Assembly: GCA_020439605.1 (NCBI GenBank)
Contig: JAGQSI010000046.1
Span: 1 to 10,127 of the forward strand
Direction of reading: 5' to 3'
Length of the DNA stretch: 10,127 nucleotides
Source: Acidimicrobiales bacterium
GTDB lineage: Bacteria > Actinomycetota > Acidimicrobiia > Acidimicrobiales > Iamiaceae
Made by a program: the position numbers and the translations under genes. Shown in pieces: positions 1 to 7,900 of the stretch. The notes under the pieces are model-generated. The model saw only the letters and a list, made by a program, of their open reading frames with translations, made no database searches and was not told the DNA's origin. The number at the start of each line of letters is the position of its first letter. The stretch's first letter is position 1.

Positions 1-87
1 CTTCTCGGTGCCAAACCAGGCGACGTGATCGAGTACGAAACCCCTACTGGGGCAAGGCTCAAGGTCGAGATCGTCTCGCTCGGCTAA
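1..87 (+). CDS. greA: Transcription elongation factor GreA, C-terminal end (partial)
   Basis: The window opens inside a coding frame that ends with TAA at 85-87. The last 28 residues include LGAKPGDVIEYETPTGARL and end KVEIVSLG. This matches the end of the FKBP-like C-terminal domain of GreA: a 'GxxxGDxVxxxTPxG' turn followed by a final beta strand. GreA rescues backtracked RNA polymerase by stimulating cleavage of the transcript 3' end. The coiled-coil domain that does this lies upstream of the window. Only the tail is visible, so GreA is preferred over a GreA/GreB-like relative from the short motif alone. The gene converges on the acyl-CoA dehydrogenase gene, with 11 nt between the two stop codons. 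Confidence 0.8.
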   Translation, partial: LLGAKPGDVIEYETPTGARLKVEIVSLG

Positions 88-110
88 GCGTTCTTTGGCT
101 AAGCGTTCTT
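82..110. repeat. 14-bp tandem direct repeat at the convergent gene ends
   Basis: GGCTAAGCGTTCTT occurs at 82-95 and again at 97-110, separated by one T (15-bp period). The first copy carries the greA stop codon (TAA, 85-87). The second carries, on the minus strand, the stop codon and last residues (PKNA-stop) of the acyl-CoA dehydrogenase gene. It looks like a small slippage duplication. Before it, the two genes would have shared or nearly shared stop-codon bases. No hairpin with a T-tract is visible here, so it does not explain termination of either gene. Confidence 0.85.
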
Positions 111-1442
111 CGGGAGATCGCTGAACGGCACATTCTTGGTGTCTCCTGGTTCTTTGGGAAGCCCAAGGACACGCTCGCCAATGATGTTGCGCTGAATCTG
201 ATCAGTTCCGCCGTAGATGGGCGGTGCCTGGGCATAGAGCGCCGTGGTCGTAACTGCTCCAAGGAATGGATTGCCAGTGACCTCATTGAGCGCTGCGCTC
301 TGCTGGGTCGAATAGCCATGGAGCATGCCTGCGGGGCCGACAATCTGAAGTCCAAGGTCTCGTTGGAGGCGCACAATGTTGGACATTCCTAGTTTCGCAA
401 TGTTGCCGATTCCGGCAATGTCCTTGCCCTGGGCCCTAGCCGCCTTGGAACGCTCCGCGTTGTAACGGCCGATTTCACCCATTGTGTAGAGCTCGGCGAG
501 ACCCTGGCGCACGATCGGGTCCTTGTCGCACCCGTAGTGGCGTGCCATGCCCACGAGCATTGCTGCACTGCCGTGGTCATTCCTCTTGGCTTTGGGAGCC
601 GCTGACTTCTCGGCTTTCTTCGCAGCGGGTGCTGAAACGAAGTCCCCGGCTCGGCGATCTAGGTGACCGGCGAGGGTTCCAGGCGTTGCCCCTCCTCCAC
701 CACCTGAGCCACCAGCGCCGAGACCGGCACGCTCATGGCCAAGAGTCGAGTTGGCGACAGCCCATCCGTTGTTCAATGCCCCGATGATGTTGGCATCTGG
801 CACTCGTGCTTCGTCTATGAACGTCTCGTTGAACATGGCATGGCCAGTCATCTCTCGAAGCGGCCGAACCTCAATTCCGGGTTGGACCATCTCGATGCCG
901 AAATAGGTGATGCCTTGGTGCTTTGGCAGATCTGGATCAGTGCGAGCAATCAACATGCCAAGGTCTGCGGTCTGACCCAACGAGGTCCAAACCTTCTGCC
1001 CGGTAACAATCCATTCGTCACCATCTTTGATGGCGCGGGCGGTGAGACCTGCAAGATCCGAACCAGCCCCCGGCTCAGAGAACAACTGACACCACGCCTT
1101 TTGACCAGTGACGATGTCCTTCACGAAGGTGTCGATCTGCTCCTGGGTTCCGTGATCGGCGATTGTGGGAGCGGCCAGTAGCAGCCCGAGCCCAGATGGA
1201 GCCCCCAACGCTCCGAATGCACTGATGGCCTTGGCGATGCGCACACCCACGCTGCGAGCAACCCCACGCCCGTAGGCGTTGGTGGGCAGGGTTGGTGCCG
1301 CCCAGCCAGCCAGGCCAAGGCGCTCCCACCATTGTGAAACGCTCAGGTCTGCGTCCCAGTTATCGCTCAACCAGTCGTTCAACTCCTCTAGAAGCTCATC
1401 GCTCGAATCGGTCGAAGAAGTGGCTCCGGCAGTATCGGTCAT
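99..1442 (-). CDS. Acyl-CoA dehydrogenase family protein (FadE-type)
   Basis: Predicted 447-residue FAD-dependent acyl-CoA dehydrogenase, which introduces the alpha,beta double bond into acyl-CoA thioesters. The flavin-domain motif FSEPGAGSDLAGLTA (121-135) and WIVTGQKVWTS (144-154) are clear, as is the C-terminal signature PPIYGGTDQIQRNIIGERVL (407-426). In medium-chain enzymes the catalytic Glu sits where Gly411 is here (YEGT versus YGGT), so the base must come from elsewhere in the fold or from a partner subunit. A Gly-rich segment (242-251) resembles a linker seen in some actinobacterial FadE proteins. It is followed by a Lys/Ala-rich stretch (about 272-288). The ATG at 1442 is chosen because AGGGG lies about 6 nt upstream. 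An in-frame ATG at 1523 would place 27 unconvincing residues across the intergenic palindrome. The gene is divergent from the KAS III unit and may share its regulation. The acyl substrate is unknown. Confidence 0.9.
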   Translation of the reverse strand: MTDTAGATSSTDSSDELLEELNDWLSDNWDADLSVSQWWERLGLAGWAAPTLPTNAYGRGVARSVGVRIAKAISAFGALGAPSGLGLLLAAPTIADHGTQEQIDTFVKDIVTGQKAWCQLFSEPGAGSDLAGLTARAIKDGDEWIVTGQKVWTSLGQTADLGMLIARTDPDLPKHQGITYFGIEMVQPGIEVRPLREMTGHAMFNETFIDEARVPDANIIGALNNGWAVANSTLGHERAGLGAGGSGGGGGATPGTLAGHLDRRAGDFVSAPAAKKAEKSAAPKAKRNDHGSAAMLVGMARHYGCDKDPIVRQGLAELYTMGEIGRYNAERSKAARAQGKDIAGIGNIAKLGMSNIVRLQRDLGLQIVGPAGMLHGYSTQQSAALNEVTGNPFLGAVTTTALYAQAPPIYGGTDQIQRNIIGERVLGLPKEPGDTKNVPFSDLPKNA

Positions 1443-1575
1443 CTCAATCCCCTGAGGTTCTTGGGCACAACCCATGCGCCCTCCGGAAACTTTACTTGAC
1501 CAACCGGTCAAGTTGGAACCCAAGACACGTCGAGAGGTGTAACCTCATGAGCGTCGAATCAAGGGGCCTCATGCG
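1443..1575. promoter_or_regulatory. Divergent intergenic regulatory region
   Basis: This 133-bp region lies between the start codons of the acyl-CoA dehydrogenase (minus) and the KAS III gene (plus). It holds a ribosome binding site for each gene: minus-strand AGGGG about 6 nt before 1442, and AAGGGG at 1561-1566, 9 nt before 1576. It also holds the 18-bp palindrome at 1495-1512 and a smaller inverted repeat, GAGGT-GTA-ACCTC, at 1534-1546. On the minus strand TAAAGT (1494-1489) abuts the palindrome and could be a -10, but the matching -35 (TTCCAA, 1518-1513) is poor. No convincing plus-strand promoter was found by eye. Confidence 0.5.
1495..1512. promoter_or_regulatory. Palindrome, candidate TetR-family operator
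   Basis: CTTGACC-AACC-GGTCAAG is a perfect 7-bp inverted repeat around a 4-bp centre, lying between two divergent acyl-metabolism genes. Symmetric sites of this size are typical of TetR-family repressors, many of which control fatty-acid and acyl-CoA genes in actinobacteria. No TetR gene lies in the window, so the regulator would be encoded elsewhere. The position suggests control of the acyl-CoA dehydrogenase, the KAS III unit, or both. The symmetry is seen directly; the regulator family is inferred. Confidence 0.5.
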
Positions 1576-1579
1576 ATGA
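1547..1579 (+). CDS. Possible 10-residue leader ORF overlapping the KAS III start
   Basis: ATG at 1547 opens a 10-codon frame (MSVESRGLMR) whose TGA overlaps the KAS III ATG as ATGA (1576-1579). A weak purine stretch (GAGAGG) lies about 11 nt upstream. If translated, it could couple ribosomes into the KAS III gene. The KAS III gene has its own good ribosome binding site (AAGGGG, 1561-1566) inside this small frame, so the leader may be chance. There is no run of a single amino acid that would indicate attenuation. Confidence 0.2.
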   Translation: MSVESRGLMR

Positions 1580-2538
1580 CACGCACCCAACACATCTATC
1601 TGAGCGGATGGGGCGCATATCACCCTGAAGGACGTTTGACCAACGATGACCTCGTCGAACAGCTCGACACGTCACACGAATGGCTAGACACCCACATCGG
1701 CATCTCAGAAAGGCGCAAGGCCAGGCCTGATGAGGCGGTAGCCGAGATGAGCGCCAACGCTTCTCGGATGGCTCTCAAGCGCGCCGGGATCGGACCCGAC
1801 GATCTCGATCTCATTGTCGGAGTTACTTCCTATGACGACTATGTGGCACCGGCTTCAGGTGCTCGGGTCGGAAATCTGATCGGCTCGCAGGCGCATGCCT
1901 TCGATGTAAAGGCAGCTTGCTCTGGCTGGATGGTTGGTCTTGACGTGGCGGACTCATTTCTTCGCACGGATAAGGCCACGCGGGCCTTGGTGTGTTCTGC
2001 GGAGAAGTCCGGCATTGGGGTCAACCCGCAGGACCGCACAACTTGGCCGTTCTTCGGAGACGCCGCCGGCGCAGCAATCGTCCAAACAGAACGCCCGGAC
2101 CGAGGCCTTGAGGTGCTCACCATCAAGCGCGGATCGGACAATTCGCTATACGATGCAGTCGAGTTCCCATACGGCGGATGGTTTCGAATGGACGCACCCC
2201 GCACACGGGTCTGGGTGGAAGCCGCCATGGCCTCAATGGCAGCTGACCTTCTGGAGGAGATCGGCGCTGAGATTGGAGATCTCCGAGCCTTCGTTGCCCA
2301 TCAGGCCAATCTGAGACTGATCGAACGCATAGCCAAGGACCTCGGCGTAGACCCTGAAAAACACTGGCACAACGTTTCATGGGCGGGAAACACCGCTTCT
2401 GCTGGGGCACCCACTGCTCTATTTGGCGGGCTCGAGAAACACGAACAAGACCTGAAGGACGGCGATCTGATCCTCGTGGTCACCGTTGGCTCCGGCCTGA
2501 ATGTGCTCGGCCTCGCGCTTCGGTGGGTCTCCAACTGA
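1576..2538 (+). CDS. FabH-like 3-oxoacyl-ACP synthase III (KAS III) family protein
   Basis: A 320-residue thiolase-fold condensing enzyme, the normal length for FabH. The Cys-His-Asn triad is complete: Cys115 in AACSGWMVGL, His242 in FVAHQANLRLIE and Asn272 in WAGNTASAGAPTAL. FabH enzymes condense an acyl-CoA with malonyl-ACP to start fatty-acid chains. Relatives of the same fold instead transfer acyl groups to hydroxyls or join two acyl chains. Two departures from housekeeping FabH are visible. The segment DTSHEWLDTHIGISERR has His40 where FabH has the CoA-contacting Arg of 'TRTGI'. The C-terminal loop is GSGLNVLGLALRW rather than GxGxTWG. No ACP or other fatty-acid synthase genes are nearby. 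This points to a specialised rather than essential role. It is the first gene of a tight five-gene unit, with AAGGGG 9 nt before the start. Confidence 0.88.
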   Translation: MTRTQHIYLSGWGAYHPEGRLTNDDLVEQLDTSHEWLDTHIGISERRKARPDEAVAEMSANASRMALKRAGIGPDDLDLIVGVTSYDDYVAPASGARVGNLIGSQAHAFDVKAACSGWMVGLDVADSFLRTDKATRALVCSAEKSGIGVNPQDRTTWPFFGDAAGAAIVQTERPDRGLEVLTIKRGSDNSLYDAVEFPYGGWFRMDAPRTRVWVEAAMASMAADLLEEIGAEIGDLRAFVAHQANLRLIERIAKDLGVDPEKHWHNVSWAGNTASAGAPTALFGGLEKHEQDLKDGDLILVVTVGSGLNVLGLALRWVSN

Positions 2539-2540
2539 CG

Positions 2541-3707
2541 ATGAAGGCCCAAACCCAACCAAGACGGCCTGCACCATCTTCTGCTGCAAGTAAATCTCCA
2601 CAGCTCCCGTCCCAACCGCCGAACAACAAACGTCTAGCGCTTCAGCGGGTAGGCGGACTCGACGGGCTGCGGGTACTAGGTGCAATAGGCGTGGTTATCT
2701 ACCACACCGTCGGAGCAGTGGCAGACAGCACTCCGAAGGTGATTCAGGTTGCACCACCCATGGCATTCACCTTCTTCATCATCTCGGGGTTCGTTCTCTA
2801 CCGACCCCTAGCCAGGGCCCACATGGAACGTCGGCGCGTCCCAAGTCCAACGAGATTTTGGATCGGCAGAATCATCAGGGTCATGCCCCTTTGGTGGACG
2901 GCTGTCACCATTTACCTTTTGGTGAACGGGACGGACTCACTGAAACGTCCCATCGATTGGTTCGTCACCTACGCGAGCTTCCAATACGTGGTCAGAGATG
3001 CCCGATATGCGGTTATCGGTCCTGCGTGGGCGCTATCGGTCGAGTGGATCTTCTACATGAGCGTGCCAGTGTTTGCTCTCGCGCTTCGCTCGCTCAACCG
3101 TCGATTCTTCCCACGGGTAGAACCAGTTCGAATCCAGTTGAGCTTCCTCATTCCACTACTGATAATCACAGCGATCATCTCCACAACCCGACCTTTCATG
3201 GCAATTCTCGTAGGCATGGTCCTGTCGGTCGTGGAAATACACCAAGCGCAGACCAACAAACGTTTGGAATTGCTGCGAGTCCTCGGCTCCCCCGGTTTCG
3301 CTCTTGGAGTAACCGTGGTGGCTGCTGTTGTCCTCGCGTTCTACGAGTTCCCAAGTGGACTGTCTGTCCAGTGGCTAGAGCAAGATCCGTTCATCGTCGT
3401 CATCTGGATCGTGGTGGCCACTGCTTGGTTCGGTACCGTCGCCTTCGGCAGAGGCAATGGGATTATCACCAAGCATCTCGGGTCACCGTTGATGGCTCGG
3501 CTGAGTGTCTTGACCTTTGGCCTCTATGTTTGGCACGACCTGGTGCTGCACCAGGTCACCTCCCATCTAGGAACCGACGCCCATCTAGGCGCTGCGCTGT
3601 TTCTCACGCTGCTCGGCTCCATCCTTCTAGCCACCTTCACCTACCTGGTTATTGAGCGTCCCCTCATGAGCGTTCGATATCAGGTCAACCCTCCTGTTCA
3701 AGGCTGA
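2541..3707 (+). CDS. Acyltransferase 3 (AT3) family membrane protein, copy 1
   Basis: A 388-residue polytopic membrane protein of the AT3/OafA-like family, which transfers acyl groups (often acetyl) onto glycans, lipids or small molecules. A Pro/Ser/Gln-rich, probably cytoplasmic tail (1-36) precedes the first helix. Family motifs run in order: LDGLRVLGAIGVVIYHT (His55), IISGFVLYRP (80-89), FWIGRIIRVMPLWW (Arg110, Arg113), WALSVEWIFY (Glu168), FGLYVWHDLVLH (His332) and VIERPL (370-375). All positions usually conserved in the family are present, so the protein is probably active. The ATG at 2541, 2 nt after the KAS III stop, is chosen. A longer reading from 2379 would run through the KAS III coding sequence with unrelated, low-complexity residues. 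It is probably translationally coupled to its neighbours and is clearly paralogous to the next gene. Confidence 0.9.
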   Translation: MKAQTQPRRPAPSSAASKSPQLPSQPPNNKRLALQRVGGLDGLRVLGAIGVVIYHTVGAVADSTPKVIQVAPPMAFTFFIISGFVLYRPLARAHMERRRVPSPTRFWIGRIIRVMPLWWTAVTIYLLVNGTDSLKRPIDWFVTYASFQYVVRDARYAVIGPAWALSVEWIFYMSVPVFALALRSLNRRFFPRVEPVRIQLSFLIPLLIITAIISTTRPFMAILVGMVLSVVEIHQAQTNKRLELLRVLGSPGFALGVTVVAAVVLAFYEFPSGLSVQWLEQDPFIVVIWIVVATAWFGTVAFGRGNGIITKHLGSPLMARLSVLTFGLYVWHDLVLHQVTSHLGTDAHLGAALFLTLLGSILLATFTYLVIERPLMSVRYQVNPPVQG

Positions 3708-3709
3708 CA

Positions 3710-4915
3710 ATGAGCGATAAACAGATCTCCCGAGAACAACGACGCGCCACCTCGCTGCGCTACGTCGCTTCGCTGGACGGATTACGGGCCATCGCCGCAC
3801 TTGGCGTCGTAATCATCCACACTCAAAGCGCATCCAACGCTTCAATCGGTCTCTACATCTTCACCGGAGCCCTCGCAGGGCCCTTGTTCCTTCTGTTCTT
3901 CTCCATATCAGGGTTCGTGCTGTATCGAGGATGGGCTCGGCGCCACATGGCGATGTCCGAACGCCAACCGGCTGCGGGCTCTTTGAAGGGAAGCGCTGAC
4001 GGTGGCGCAGATGGCCGTACCTATATGTATCTGGCACGCCGCCTCCTACGCATCTACCCCCTCTACTGGGTGGTAGCAACCGCGGCACTGCTGGTCTCCG
4101 ATCAGACCTCAGGGCATTCGGCAATGGACATCATTCAGGTCTACTTCTTGTTGCCTTTCCCAAACCTGAATGCCCTAACAGATCTCGGACTAGGCATTGT
4201 TGTTTGGACCCTGCTCATAGACATCATCTTCTACGTCTATGTGACCGGTCACGCCATCGCCATGACCAAGCTCATAAAGCGATTCCGTCGCAGGTACACA
4301 CCATTTCAGATCGAATCCGCTGTGTACATCGCGATGATCTCAGTGGTCCTGATCGCCTCCCCATTCGTACGTGGCCCCCTCGTAGCACTGGCCTGTCTAC
4401 CGTTCGGAATGTGGTTTGCAGTTATAGAGGCGGAGCAGAATCGCCTAGGTCGACGCATGGCAGCCATCAATGGACTGGTGGACAGTTGGTGGCTCATTCC
4501 CATTTGCTACGCCATCCTTGGACCATCTCTGGCCTATCTCCTGCGAGACACCAAGACTCACGGCGAGTTCCTCACCAACATGTTCGGGGTCCAACTGATC
4601 CTGACCGGTGCTGCCAACTGGATGATGGTGGTGATTCTCTTCGGCAACCCCAACTGGCCGCTACAACGCTTCTTGACATCCAAAGCCATCAGGGTCGCCA
4701 GCCTCCTCACCTACGGCACATACCTGTGGCACCCGGTGGTGTTGATGCTGCTGGCACAGAATCTTCCAGACGCCAAGCTCGTCACCAACTTGGCTATCAC
4801 CGTGTTCGGATCAGTACTTCTTGCGTCCATCACATACGTCTTGGTTGAAAAGCCGTTGGCCAACATGCGTATCAAGATGAGACAACCTGAGCCCGTATCC
4901 GCCAGCACCAAATGA
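3710..4915 (+). CDS. Acyltransferase 3 (AT3) family membrane protein, copy 2
   Basis: A 401-residue multi-pass AT3 protein beginning 2 nt after the stop of copy 1. Shared motifs are SLDGLRAIAALGVVIIHT (His37), SISGFVLYRGWARRHM (65-80), RRLLRIYPLYWV (110-121), GTYLWHPVVL (His341) and YVLVEKPLANMR (376-387). Copy 1 aligns with it at each of these, so a tandem duplication is likely. Two differences stand out. The cytoplasmic loop after the SGF motif is longer and Gly/Ala/Ser-rich (about 82-103). The family's 'WSLSVExxFY' segment reads WTLLIDIIFY (166-175), replacing both the Ser and the acidic Glu (now Asp171). Activity may therefore differ, or the protein may be a non-catalytic partner. It ends in an ATGA overlap with the fusion gene. 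The acyl donor and acceptor are unknown. Confidence 0.88.
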   Translation: MSDKQISREQRRATSLRYVASLDGLRAIAALGVVIIHTQSASNASIGLYIFTGALAGPLFLLFFSISGFVLYRGWARRHMAMSERQPAAGSLKGSADGGADGRTYMYLARRLLRIYPLYWVVATAALLVSDQTSGHSAMDIIQVYFLLPFPNLNALTDLGLGIVVWTLLIDIIFYVYVTGHAIAMTKLIKRFRRRYTPFQIESAVYIAMISVVLIASPFVRGPLVALACLPFGMWFAVIEAEQNRLGRRMAAINGLVDSWWLIPICYAILGPSLAYLLRDTKTHGEFLTNMFGVQLILTGAANWMMVVILFGNPNWPLQRFLTSKAIRVASLLTYGTYLWHPVVLMLLAQNLPDAKLVTNLAITVFGSVLLASITYVLVEKPLANMRIKMRQPEPVSASTK

Positions 4916-7900
4916 CTACCTCGTCACCCCCAACAACCAACTGTGAACCAATTTCGGCTGGTGCCTGGTGCAAGCCCTTAGGGGGCTTTCGAGGCCTAGG
5001 TGCGCTCATCGTTGTTGGTGGCCACACCTTCTTTGCCTCAAGGATCTACCCGTACAACGGAGCGATCCATTTCTTGTCGATCATCGTTCCGATCTTCTTC
5101 GTCATCTCGTCTTATGCGCTATACCGTCCATTCCTTGAGGCGCAGCTGAACCAAGATCCTCAACCAAATGCGCGCTACTTCTGGTGGAAGCGGTTCTTGC
5201 GCATCTATCCCCTCTACTTTGTTGCCCTCAGCTTCTACTTGGTCCTACTACCGGGTGTACGGCCTCAAAGTGGGCGAGTAATTGATTACCTGAAGCTCTA
5301 TGGCTTCATGCAGATCTATGACCCGGATCTGGTTCGCTTCAGCGGTATCCCAGCGGCATGGTTCCTTTGTGACGAAGTCGTCTTCTACTTGCTGATTCCG
5401 TTCATCGCGATGTTCTCGGTCTGGCTTGCCAGACGGAGCCAAGACCGCAGGCGCAGTGCAAGAGCGCGCAACGCTGTTCGCGCAAACGTCAAGATCGCCA
5501 TCGGAATGATCGTCATCGGTCAGGTGTCTAGAACCTGGCTGCTGCTCATCGACTATCCGGGTGCAACCTCACTGCCTGTTTCCAACCTGGACTACTACGG
5601 CCTGGGCATACTCCTCGCAGCAGCAAGCCTCGCGGAGCGCAACTCGATGAAGATCCCTTCAGCCACCAACTGGCTGAGGCTCAGGCCAAAGGCGGCCACC
5701 GCAGTGGTCGTTATCGGCGCGATCGGAATGAACCTGATCGCCAACAAGCCGGGGCAGACGCTCTCGCGTTGGGAAGACGTGCAGCGCTATGGGCTATACA
5801 GCTTCATCACCGCACCGCTGATGGTTGTCATGGTTCTCGGGGTCCAGGACCGCTCGTTCAACCGCGTCCTCGGTTCTCCAAGATGGAACTTCTTCGCCAC
5901 TTTGTCGCTGCACCTCTACCTGTGGCATCAGTTGGTTCTCGGAGGCTTCGACCATTACATCACCGAGATAGCCAACGTTGACCTCGGCACTCGCTTCATC
6001 ACTGGCCTGGTCCTCGTAACCGGTGCTATTGCGACCACCACTGCCTGGTCCGCTCTATTGAGACCAGCGCTCGACGCCCCCTATTCACGCTGGAGCAAAC
6101 TGTTTCCCCGGCCTGGCGATCAGCCTCTGCCTCAATGGGTGAGGCCTGCTTCTTTGGCAATTGGCTGCGCAGTCCTGGTGGCAGGGGTCTGGGTGTCGAT
6201 CACCTACGGGGCCTCACCGATGAAGGCGCTAGGCGGAGTTGAGATGGTCACGGTCACCAATGCCCGCCGCGGTGACACGATCGTCATCATGACCACCGGC
6301 GCCAGTCGCAAGACTGTTGACAAGGTCGCAGTGGATGAGTTCGGGTCTGCCATTGCAAGGGAGATAGACCCGGGCCGCTACGAGGTGCGCCAGGAGCGAG
6401 GCGGACGGCTGGTGGTCAAGAGAATGACCGTGGTCAAAGGACTTGAGGATCGCCCCTCGGCTGACTTCTACCAAAGCCAGCAGTTCTCTGAAGGGCTGAA
6501 CTACATAACCACCAGAGATGGCACCAAGCTTTCCATCTACGTGGACCTGCCGGGACCTGCCTCAAAGGGCCCCTATCCAACGGTTGTGGAGCTCAGCGGC
6601 TATCGGATCGGCGACGATGAGGTCACTCAGCCCGCAACCGCAATCGCACGAGCACTTGGATACGCGACCGTTGGGGTCAACATGCGTGGATCTGGCTGTT
6701 CGGGTGGAGCATTCGAGCTGTTCAGTCCTGCACTTCTCGCCGATGGCTACGACGTGGTCGAAACTATTGCGAGCCAAGACTGGGTATCCACGAACAAGGT
6801 TGGCCTCATCGGGTTCTCCTACGGTGGCCTCGGGGCGCTAGCCGCCGCCTCCAGCGCGCCACCATCGCTGAACAGCGTCACAGCACTGAGCATCTATGGA
6901 GATGCTCGACAGGCGCTTCATCCCGGTGGGCTCAGCAATTCGGGTTTCCCGATCGGCTGGATGCAGAACCTGACTGCGGACGCAAAGCCATTTGCACCCA
7001 AGTGGGTTCAGAAGCGGGTGCAAGAGGGAGACACAACATGCAGGAACAACCAACTCCTGCACTCACAGGCAGTGGACATAGTCGAGCGCTACATGCGCGA
7101 TGTGCCACTAGATGAACGCTTCGACGACATTTCTCCGTCTGTCTGGGCCAAATCCATCAACGTTCCCGTTTTTCTTGCAGGACAGTTCCAAGACTCGACG
7201 ATCGGCAATGATCTCGCAGACCATTTCGCCAACTTCACGGCCGCCCCGCTCAAGAAGCTGGTACTCACCAACGGCACTCATGGAGACGCCATTGCCCCAC
7301 AGGTCATTTGGCGTATGGACGAGTTCCTTTCGCTGTATGTGCGCCGAGAGGTGCCTGCCAAGTTCGACCCTGGCGCAATCTTGGCCAAGACCAGACCTGG
7401 CGTGGATTCTGACCTGGTGCCCGAAGGTCCCACACCTGTTACCAGCGTCTCAGATCAGCCTTCCTTCGAAGCCGCTTTGAGCGCGTACGAGCTAACGCCA
7501 GATGTTGAGGTGCTGTTTGAGTCCGGCAACTCAGCGGTGCCCGAAGCGGCCGCCGCCGCACAGTCCCAGGGATACGCGACTTGGCCACCCAGCGAAGCAC
7601 GCACTTCGGCGCTCTATCTGGCACCCGATGGCTCTCTTGGTTCGGTGAACTCCGCCAATGCTGCATTGGCAAGATTCCGAACCAACCCGTCACTAGCGGG
7701 AGAAGCTCTCAACATCGAAGGCAGCGACCTCACAACCAACACGATGTCCAAATGGCCCCAGCCAACTACGGGGTCGGCAGCGTCGTGGATTGGCGAGCCA
7801 GCACCAACAAACCAGGCCTTGGTTGGCTCAGGAATTGTGCAGCTCTGGGTGAAGGCAGATACACCAGATGCAGATCTTCAGGCGAGCCTTTCCATGATCG

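Noticed and set aside
482..1181. Plus-strand open frames opposite the acyl-CoA dehydrogenase
   Set aside because: They are antisense to a well-conserved protein and show no domain or ribosome binding site.
1443..1523. N-terminal extension of the acyl-CoA dehydrogenase starting at the ATG at 1523
   Set aside because: It would translate the operator-like palindrome and 27 residues without family similarity. The ATG at 1442 has a good AGGGG ribosome binding site.
2379..2540. N-terminal extension of AT3 copy 1 into the KAS III gene
   Set aside because: The 54 residues are the out-of-frame shadow of the conserved KAS III end (Asn272 region). The ATG at 2541, 2 nt after the KAS III stop, fits the pattern of the unit.
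2858..3655. Long open frame (265 codons) overlapping AT3 copy 1 on the same strand
   Set aside because: The translation is Arg/His/Pro/Ser-rich with no recognisable domain, while the AT3 frame has every family motif. It is a composition shadow.
4204..4848. Open frame (214 codons) overlapping AT3 copy 2
   Set aside because: Low-complexity His/Arg/Gln-rich translation without motifs, in a frame fully covered by the AT3 protein.
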